Part shown: positions 5,876 through 9,492 of the stretch, one piece after another
Numbering within the stretch: the first letter of the stretch is position 1
Layout of the letters: each line of letters opens with the position of its first letter
Source of the DNA: an uncultured Clostridia bacterium
GTDB lineage: Bacteria > Bacillota > Clostridia > Acetivibrionales > CALMWN01
Direction of reading: 5' to 3'
Assembly (NCBI GenBank): GCA_937873555.1
Contig: CALMWN010000481.1
Coordinates: forward strand, 1-9,492
Length of the DNA: 9,492 nucleotides
Position numbers and translations under genes: made by a program
Notes under the pieces: model-generated
The model's database searches: none
The model's input: the letters and a program-made list of their open reading frames with translations, nothing else
What the model was told of the DNA's origin: nothing

Positions 5876-5964
5876 CTCACATTACACAACCTACCGGCTG
5901 ATTAGAAAAAACAATTTACATTTATATATTATCATAAAAACTAATCTTTGTATAGCCAGCATGA

Positions 5965-6228
5965 TCATTCCTTCAATTTCTTCGGCCTTCCAAGCTTTCT
6001 TTTTATCTCTCCGTCCGAAGGCTCCTCTATCAGTACTAATAAATCGCCGGGAGTACAGTTAAAGTGGGAGCAGAGAGCTTCCAAAGTATGCACATCGACT
6101 CTCTTAAATTTATTGTTTTTTAAGTTGGAAATCGTGTTCCTATCTAATTCTGTCGCTATGTGGATATCCTGTATATCCTCATTATTATCACCCATTAGAC
6201 TGGATATCCGGCACCATACTTTTTTCAT
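5965..6228 (-). CDS. XRE/Cro-C1 family transcriptional repressor, 87 aa
   Basis: A short helix-turn-helix protein of the Cro/C1 (HTH_26-like) type: IHIATELDRNTISNLKNNKFKR (about 23-44) is the HTH, followed by VDVHTLEALCSHFNCTPGDLLVL (45-67), typical of small phage and element repressors. The C-terminus ends with KRKLGRPKKLKE; a GRP core flanked by K/R is an AT-hook-like minor-groove motif, unusual for this family and fitting the AT-rich operators. ATG 6228 follows AAGGAGGTGCAGA. It has its own near-consensus promoter (6248-6276) and faces the HU operon. Known relatives act as dimers that repress the divergent promoter and often their own; that role here is inferred from position and operators. 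There is no peptidase domain, so induction would not be by LexA-like self-cleavage. Confidence 0.88.
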   Translation of the reverse strand: MKKVWCRISSLMGDNNEDIQDIHIATELDRNTISNLKNNKFKRVDVHTLEALCSHFNCTPGDLLVLIEEPSDGEIKRKLGRPKKLKE

Positions 6229-6247
6229 TCTGCACCTCCTTGACTTG

Positions 6248-6276
6248 ATTTTATATGATAAAAATTTTCGTGTCAA
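6248..6276 (-). promoter_or_regulatory. Repressor promoter
   Basis: Minus strand -35 TTGACA (6276-6271), 17-base spacer, -10 TAAAAT (6253-6248). This is nearly consensus and leaves only a ~13-base leader before the repressor ATG, including the ribosome site. Confidence 0.85.
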
Positions 6277-6288
6277 TCAGTAATAATT

Positions 6289-6317
6289 AAAATATTAAGT
6301 AATTTAATTAATATTTT
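6289..6317. promoter_or_regulatory. Inverted repeat between divergent promoters (possible operator)
   Basis: Perfect 10-bp arms AAAATATTAA (6289-6298) and TTAATATTTT (6308-6317) around 9 bases, between the two -35 elements. It contains TTAAGT, the half-site word of the operators at 6370-6406, so it may be a weaker third repressor site. AT-richness makes chance possible. Confidence 0.4.
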
Positions 6318-6328
6318 CAGTATTTTCA

Positions 6329-6358
6329 TTGACATATCTCGTTTATATGTAGTATCAT
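6329..6358 (+). promoter_or_regulatory. Early-operon promoter facing right
   Basis: TTGACA (6329-6334), 18-base spacer, TATCAT (6353-6358). The expected start near 6365 falls on the first operator. Confidence 0.7.
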
Positions 6359-6362
6359 TTAA

Positions 6363-6413
6363 GTGTAATACTTAATTATATAAGTGATTTGCTTAATTAG
6401 TTAAGTATTACAC
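6363..6413. promoter_or_regulatory. Paired repressor operators
   Basis: Two pseudo-palindromes, ACTTAATTATATAAGT (6370-6385) and GCTTAATTAGTTAAGT (6391-6406), with the same CTTA-N6-TAAG core, are offset by 21 bp, two helical turns. Outer arms GTGTAATACTTAA and TTAAGTATTACAC (6363-6375, 6401-6413) form a perfect 13-bp inverted repeat. They cover the predicted start of the rightward promoter, so binding by the XRE repressor would block it. Assignment to that repressor is inference. Confidence 0.7.
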
Positions 6414-6464
6414 AAGAAGAGAGGCCTCATGAAAATAAAATATTGTTGATTATTCCATTAAATG

Positions 6465-6494
6465 TTGACAAAATACTTTATCATTCTTTAGAAT
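6465..6494 (+). promoter_or_regulatory. Second promoter upstream of HU gene
   Basis: TTGACA (6465-6470), 18-base spacer, TAGAAT (6489-6494). It lies beyond the operators and could give repressor-independent HU expression. An 8-pair hairpin (TAAATCCC / GGGGTTTA, near 6505-6528) lies in the resulting leader. Confidence 0.6.
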
Positions 6495-6558
6495 CTGAAC
6501 TGATAAATCCCTCATAATGGGGTTTAAATACATAATAATATCGAAAGGGGATATCTAA

Positions 6559-6834
6559 ATGACAAAAACAGATCTTATCAACTCAATTGCAGGAAAGTCA
6601 GGCTTAAACAAGAAAAACAGTGAGGCTGCATTAAATGCCTTCGTATCATCCGTAGAGGATGCATTGAAGAAAGGGGACAAGGTAGTTCTTGTAGGGTTTG
6701 GTACTTTTGAAACAAGAAAAAGAGCTGCAAGGAAGGGAAGGAACCCACAAACAAAGCAGGAAATAAATATTCCGGCGTCTTTGGCTCCTTCTTTTAAAGC
6801 AGGAACCTCGTTGAAAAACGAGGTAAATAAGTAA
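6559..6834 (+). CDS. hup: HU-family DNA-binding protein
   Basis: A 91-aa protein of standard HU length: N-terminal helices MTKTDLINSIAGKSGL, the conserved GDKVVLVGFGTFETRKRAAR strand-turn region (residues ~39-58), the DNA-embracing arm with GRNPQTKQEINIPAS (about 60-74), where the proline sits that inserts between base pairs, and the C-terminal helix PSFKAGTSLKNEVN. HU dimers bind and bend DNA without much sequence preference and assist replication, recombination and repressor-loop formation. The start ATG 6559 follows AAAGGGGATATCTAA. It is the first gene to the right of the repressor, so this is probably the element's own copy rather than the chromosomal one. Bacillus subtilis phage SPO1 carries a comparable protein, TF1. 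Identification is near certain; its special job here is inference. Confidence 0.95.
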   Translation: MTKTDLINSIAGKSGLNKKNSEAALNAFVSSVEDALKKGDKVVLVGFGTFETRKRAARKGRNPQTKQEINIPASLAPSFKAGTSLKNEVNK

Positions 6835-6863
6835 ATTAAAAATTTGATCTATCGCATATTCCG

Positions 6864-6890
6864 TAAGGAGGAGGACCACCCTCCTCCTTA
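6864..6890 (+). terminator. GC-rich hairpin with SD-like arm, after HU
   Basis: Perfect 11-bp arms TAAGGAGGAGG (6864-6874) and CCTCCTCCTTA (6880-6890), loop ACCAC. No T-tract follows, so a classical intrinsic terminator is doubtful; it may instead protect the hup message. The 5' arm is a perfect Shine-Dalgarno buried in the stem. Confidence 0.5.
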
Positions 6891-6923
6891 TAATCTAATA
6901 CAAAAAGGGAGGTAGATTTTATC

Positions 6924-7196
6924 GTGACTACATCAAAAAAGGAAGTTTTAGAAAAGCTTTCAAATTTTTTAAATAAGATTCAGCAGGAAGACACCGGACA
7001 AATACCTTTTATAGTGGTGGCAGCACTTTTAATGCTTAAAAGGGTGGGACGCTGCCGGTTTAGACCTGGGCAGAAAGAGATAGAAGATAAGGTGATAGAA
7101 ATCTTAGAAGCAGAAGGAATACGCTATTCGAAACCAAAAATACGTTATGGATATATTATATCATTATACTATACTCCTGCTTCAGCTGCTGTATAG
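6924..7196 (+). CDS. Hypothetical protein, 90 aa
   Basis: The start codon is GTG at 6924, about ten bases after GGGAGG. The protein begins MTTSKKEVLEKLSNFLNKIQ. A helical N-terminus is followed by a hydrophobic stretch IPFIVVAALLMLKRVG (residues 27-42), which is short and probably a buried core helix rather than a membrane span. Then comes a basic segment CRFRPGQKEIEDKVIEILEAEGIRYSKPKIRYG (44-76) that could be a small nucleic-acid-binding fold. I do not recognise the family. It is the second gene after the HU gene, separated by the 6864-6890 hairpin, and its stop codon lies in another inverted repeat. Its place suggests an early gene controlled from the repressor-operator region. Confidence 0.65.
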   Translation: MTTSKKEVLEKLSNFLNKIQQEDTGQIPFIVVAALLMLKRVGRCRFRPGQKEIEDKVIEILEAEGIRYSKPKIRYGYIISLYYTPASAAV

Positions 7197-7207
7197 TATT
7201 TATTTTT
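7166..7207 (+). terminator. Inverted repeat with T-tract overlapping stop codon
   Basis: Perfect arms ATACTATAC (7166-7174) and GTATAGTAT (7191-7199) around a 16-base loop, followed by TTATTTTT. The stem is AT-rich, so termination would be partial; it spans the end of the 90-aa gene. Confidence 0.45.
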
Positions 7208-7230
7208 AGAATAAGGGGATAGGTGTATTT

Positions 7231-7599
7231 ATGGATGAGACATTAAAAGCCTTTATATTTAACCAAGAGGGAAGATATGCTCCTGCAATCGTTATAGAAT
7301 CAGAACCTAAACAGGTAGCCGGTTTTATTGTTGCTACAAAAGACGCCCCAAAGATAGTGATTACTGACATGTCAGACAATTTAATACTTGATACAATTTA
7401 CGGTTATGTCGATACATGTACTGACCAAGAGTATCTGCAGAACAAACTTTTACCAGCTTTGATACCAATGCAAAAAAATGTCTGCAAACCTCCGGTGCTC
7501 AAATATTCATGGGGATATTGGAGTAATGGAACATCATCCATAACAGAACATCAGTGTAAGAAATTTATAAAAGAAAAACTAAGTATAGATTTACCTTAA
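7231..7599 (+). CDS. Hypothetical protein, 122 aa
   Basis: ATG 7231 follows AAGGGGATAGGTGTATTT. The protein begins MDETLKAFIFNQEGRYAPAI and has alternating strand-like segments (APAIVIES, VAGFIVATK, KIVITDM, LILDTIYGYVD) in its first 60 residues, then a helical segment with two cysteines and an aromatic glycine-rich turn SWGYWSNGTSS (about 92-102). It ends KKFIKEKLSIDLP. This alpha/beta pattern with no catalytic signature gives no family I can name. It lies 34 bases downstream of the 90-aa gene and 40 bases upstream of the next, all on the plus strand, so it is probably part of the same early operon. Confidence 0.7.
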   Translation: MDETLKAFIFNQEGRYAPAIVIESEPKQVAGFIVATKDAPKIVITDMSDNLILDTIYGYVDTCTDQEYLQNKLLPALIPMQKNVCKPPVLKYSWGYWSNGTSSITEHQCKKFIKEKLSIDLP

Positions 7600-7639
7600 T
7601 CAATACTATATGGAATTCCCCTGAGAGGAGGGGGCAAGC

Positions 7640-7918
7640 ATGGAGAGAGATGCTCAAAATTCACATGATATGCCTGATCTTGTGAAAAGGATAGTTGAAA
7701 TAATTAAAGAATATGAAAAGATTAATAGTGTTGAGTTGAGTGATTCAAATAAAAAACTTATCGAATACGGTTATGTTAAAGCTAAATTTGATGCAGTATT
7801 GAAAAATCACAACAAAACACAAATAAGCACCAATATAGATATGCATACCGACGTAACAGGCGCACTTTTAGATGATATTAAAAAATCACTAGATATATTA
7901 TACAAAAACCACTCATAG
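7640..7918 (+). CDS. Hypothetical protein, 92 aa
   Basis: ATG 7640 is preceded by GAGAGGAGGGGGCAAGC, a very strong ribosome site partly paired with an upstream CCCCT. The product starts MERDAQNSHDMPDLVKRIVE and is almost entirely charged and helical, with KRIVEIIKEYEKIN (residues 16-29) and DDIKKSLDILYKNHS at the end, suggesting a small helical bundle or coiled-coil adaptor. It has no cysteine, no membrane segment and no recognisable motif. Its place between the 122-aa gene and the methyltransferase suggests co-expression. Function cannot be assigned. Confidence 0.65.
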   Translation: MERDAQNSHDMPDLVKRIVEIIKEYEKINSVELSDSNKKLIEYGYVKAKFDAVLKNHNKTQISTNIDMHTDVTGALLDDIKKSLDILYKNHS

Positions 7919-8064
7919 TCACAGAGCTTGCCGTTTAATCGAATAACATAAAAGCTATTCCCAATACAAACTAGTTGCATGGAACAAGAAATAAAGCACA
8001 AGGGTAGACGCACAGGCCTGTAAGATACATAATGTAAATTATGCGAACTAAAGGGGTGAAATTT

Positions 8065-8520
8065 TTGAAAACAATAATTGATGTATGCTGCGGGTCGAAA
8101 ATGTTTTGGTATAACCGGGAGCATCCAGAAGTTGAATACATGGACATTAGGCATTTTGAAGATACTTTGTGCGATGGCCGGAAACTGATTGTGAAGCCTG
8201 ATATAGTAGGTGATTTTAAAGAAATACCGTTCCCGGATAATACATTTAAGCTTGCTGTTTTTGACCCTCCGCATCTTGTAAGTGCCGGAAATAATTCATG
8301 GCTTGTAAAAAAATACGGCAAGCTTCCGCATGATTGGCAAAACGAGATAAAGAAAGGTTTTGACGAATGCATGAGGGTTTTGCAACCGTATGGAATACTG
8401 GTGTTCAAATGGAATCAGGACCAGATAAAGATTAAGGATGTCATTAATGTTATCGGCCGGCCGCCTCTATTCGGGGATATAAGGTCAAAAACAATTTGGG
8501 CAGTTTTTATGAAAAGTTAG
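8065..8520 (+). CDS. Class I SAM-dependent methyltransferase, 151 aa
   Basis: A minimal Rossmann methyltransferase. Motif I is IIDVCCGSKMFW (residues 4-15), with the acidic residue at the end of strand 2 in YMDIR (25-29). The catalytic-loop motif IV is VFDPPHLV (65-72), resembling the D/N-P-P-Y/F of N6-adenine and N4-cytosine methyltransferases. MRVLQPYGILVFKW (103-116) gives strands 4-5. It belongs, from memory, to a family common in Firmicute phages that starts MKTIIDVCCGS, so I place the start at TTG 8065, eight bases after AAAGGGG, instead of ATG 8041, which lacks a ribosome site; GTG 8056 is also possible. There is no target-recognition domain, so either the substrate is not a specific DNA site or another protein supplies specificity. 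No cognate nuclease is adjacent. A strong hairpin follows 51 bases after the stop. Confidence 0.85.
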   Translation: MKTIIDVCCGSKMFWYNREHPEVEYMDIRHFEDTLCDGRKLIVKPDIVGDFKEIPFPDNTFKLAVFDPPHLVSAGNNSWLVKKYGKLPHDWQNEIKKGFDECMRVLQPYGILVFKWNQDQIKIKDVINVIGRPPLFGDIRSKTIWAVFMKS

Positions 8521-8571
8521 TTCGCAATACAACAATTAGTCGAATTAACAGAGGTTGCCCTGGTGTATGAG

Positions 8572-8619
8572 AATGGAAGCATAAGTTGGCCGCTTTGGCC
8601 AATTTATGCTTCCATTTTT
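8572..8619 (+). terminator. 20-bp hairpin with T-tract after methyltransferase
   Basis: Arms 8572-8591 and 8597-8616 pair over 20 positions with a single G-U, loop GCTTT, and run into five T (8615-8619). It can end the plus-strand operon, though its sequence is part of the repeat described separately. Confidence 0.7.
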
Positions 8620-8641
8620 CCGTGGCCAACTTATGCTTCCA
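8574..8641. repeat. Three copies of a ~18-bp repeat, possible IS end relic
   Basis: The word GGAAGCATAARTTGGCC occurs forward at 8575-8591 and as its complement at 8597-8613 and 8624-8640. The two complement copies are 27 bases apart and the first and third copies match perfectly. Multiple copies of a terminal word in mixed orientation recall the ends of IS21-family elements, but no istA/istB gene is here. It borders the truncated ISL3 transposase and may mark the insertion or deletion that cut it. Confidence 0.6.
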
Positions 8642-8716
8642 ATTCTGAAATGAGACTATTCCTGATTTTGTGTAAATGAAATCCTCTATAAATTATGTAC
8701 TTACTTTATGTTGACC

Positions 8717-9129
8717 TCATTCTAAACAGATATGTTTGCATATAATCGAGGCTGCTTCACAGCTTGTATTAAGGGCAACCGTTTTGACTAGATCCTCACA
8801 TCTTGAAGTCATTCTCCGGTATTTACCAGTGAACCTGTTCAATTCTTCACAAAATATTTTCTGTTCACAGTCAGCATTATCGCAATTATACTTATATGCG
8901 GTGACCAAAAGAAGAACCGGTTTACCGAGGACCGGTAAATCAATAATTTTACGTTTATATGTGCTATGATAATGACTAGATTCATATCCGCACTTGGGAC
9001 ATTTTTGTTTTTTGTTCTTGACTTTAGTTCTATTATTATTTTACGGGATACTTCGTATTTACTTGTTATTTCAATTTCTCCAGGGTAGTATTTCTGCAAA
9101 TTCAATAAATATGACAAAATGCTCTCCAC
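8717..9129 (-). pseudogene. ISL3-family transposase, N-terminal fragment with -1 frameshift
   Basis: Read on the minus strand from GTG 9129, frame one gives 41 residues (MESILSYLLNLQKYYPGEIE...). A -1 shift at 9013-9007 then restores KCPKCGYESSHYHSTYKRKI, IDLPVLGKP and YKYNCDNADCEQKIF: the two-CxxC-type zinc finger, DLPV strand and basic region that open ISL3-family transposases. The joined product would be about 137 aa and stops at 8717, whereas family members are about 400 aa and have a DDE catalytic core, absent here. It is therefore dead as a transposase. The shift site is the canonical slippery heptamer A AAA AAC, but a one-base deletion in an A-run explains it as well. A possible IS terminal region lies upstream at 9181-9209. 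Confidence 0.8.
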
Positions 9130-9164
9130 CTATTCTCGTTTTCTTGATAGAATAGAGCATTTTG
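9115..9164. repeat. Inverted repeat at transposase start
   Basis: Perfect 11-bp arms CAAAATGCTCT (9115-9125) and AGAGCATTTTG (9154-9164), with an alternative inner pairing CTATTCT / AGAATAG. It spans the GTG start of the transposase fragment and could hide that start in RNA, as some IS elements do to limit transposition from read-through. Confidence 0.5.
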
Positions 9165-9209
9165 AACTCCTCATCTAATGGTAAATACCCACATATGCGG
9201 ATGAACCCG

Positions 9210-9492
9210 GATGTTACCGAAATATGCAGTTATACCTTGCATTTTATTAATATTGATTTTGGTTAAACTTTTTCCTGCAACGATTATGAGTTTTGTTTAA
9301 AAATAAAAAAGTAGAAATATCAAGAAATCTATTGCAATTTGAGATCTTTTTTGTTATTCTGAAAATAAGTTTTTTCCATATATGGATGATATAAAAATAT
9401 TAGGGAATTTTTGTATAGATTAATGTCGAATTTAAACACTAATTGACAAGTTTTTAATCTACGGGATAAAGACATATAGGTTTATGTCTCAT
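9210..9492. other. AT-rich stretch without supported gene; possible promoters
   Basis: No reading frame with a ribosome site is seen on either strand. Plus-strand promoter-like pairs are TTGCAA (9332-9337) with TATTCT (9355-9360), 17-base spacer, and TTGACA (9443-9448) with GATAAA (9465-9470), 16-base spacer. A hairpin AGACATA / TATGTCT (9470-9476, 9483-9489) follows the second. This may be the promoter and leader of a gene beyond the right edge. Confidence 0.4.

Noticed and set aside
6429..6449. Six-codon ORF (MKIKYC) after GAGAGG, upstream of HU
   Set aside because: Too short to distinguish from chance, and the second promoter at 6465-6494 would bypass it.
7978..8022. 14-codon ORF MEQEIKHKGRRTGL before the methyltransferase
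   Set aside because: There is no ribosome binding site at its ATG and no supporting feature.
7807..8408. Minus-strand frames of 145-155 codons over the small unknown gene and methyltransferase
   Set aside because: The plus strand holds clear ribosome sites and methyltransferase motifs here; the opposite frames are low-complexity shadows.
9443..9492. Possible riboswitch at the right edge (hairpin after a promoter-like sequence)
   Set aside because: Only one small stem is visible and no conserved aptamer core is recognisable before the window ends.

Overview
The window looks like part of a low-GC Firmicute genome, probably a Clostridia member. It is AT-rich, with strong AAGGAGG-type ribosome binding sites, several TTG/GTG starts and a typical clostridial HU protein. 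The gene set (XRE-type repressor with divergent promoters and operators, ADP-ribosyltransferase-like protein of a phage polyvalent-protein type, PAPS-reductase-like PP-loop proteins, a small methyltransferase, many small unknowns) points to a prophage or integrative element rather than core chromosome. No integrase, structural or conjugation gene is visible, so the kind of element is open.

Left part (1-5964), all on the minus strand, in transcription order: a 73-aa unknown (5506-5727); a 638-aa protein joining an ABC/SMC-like ATPase to a PAPS-reductase-type PP-loop domain (3490-5406); a 125-aa protein resembling DUF3232 (2923-3300); a possible 37-aa leader ORF coupled to a 279-aa PP-loop protein (1896-2735); a 161-aa unknown (1369-1854); a 324-aa ADP-ribosyltransferase-like protein (323-1297); and the N-terminus of a third PP-loop protein running off the left edge (1-296). 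Hairpins, most with a U-tract, lie in five of the seven upstream regions. Two of them are preceded by the same 25-nt leader motif (21 of 25 bases identical), which looks like a repeated cis-regulatory RNA or antitermination element.

Centre (5965-6558): a small HTH repressor on the minus strand with a near-consensus promoter, facing a plus-strand promoter whose start region carries two 16-bp pseudo-palindromic operators 21 bp apart. This is a classic repressor/early-operon switch.

Right part, plus strand (6559-8520): HU, three unrecognised small proteins (90, 122 and 92 aa) and a class I SAM-dependent methyltransferase with a DPPH motif, ended by a 20-bp terminator-like hairpin that belongs to a three-copy repeat. 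Beyond this (8572-9209) lies transposon debris: a truncated ISL3-family transposase split by a -1 frameshift exactly at an A AAA AAC heptamer. The last ~280 bases contain no gene I can support.

Taken together, three divergent PP-loop (ATP-pyrophosphatase) proteins, one fused to a DNA-repair-like ATPase, plus an ART-like protein and a methyltransferase suggest a nucleic-acid modification or defence/counter-defence module. The DndC/DndD pair of DNA phosphorothioation is the nearest known analogy, but DndA, DndB and DndE are absent and the function is unproven.
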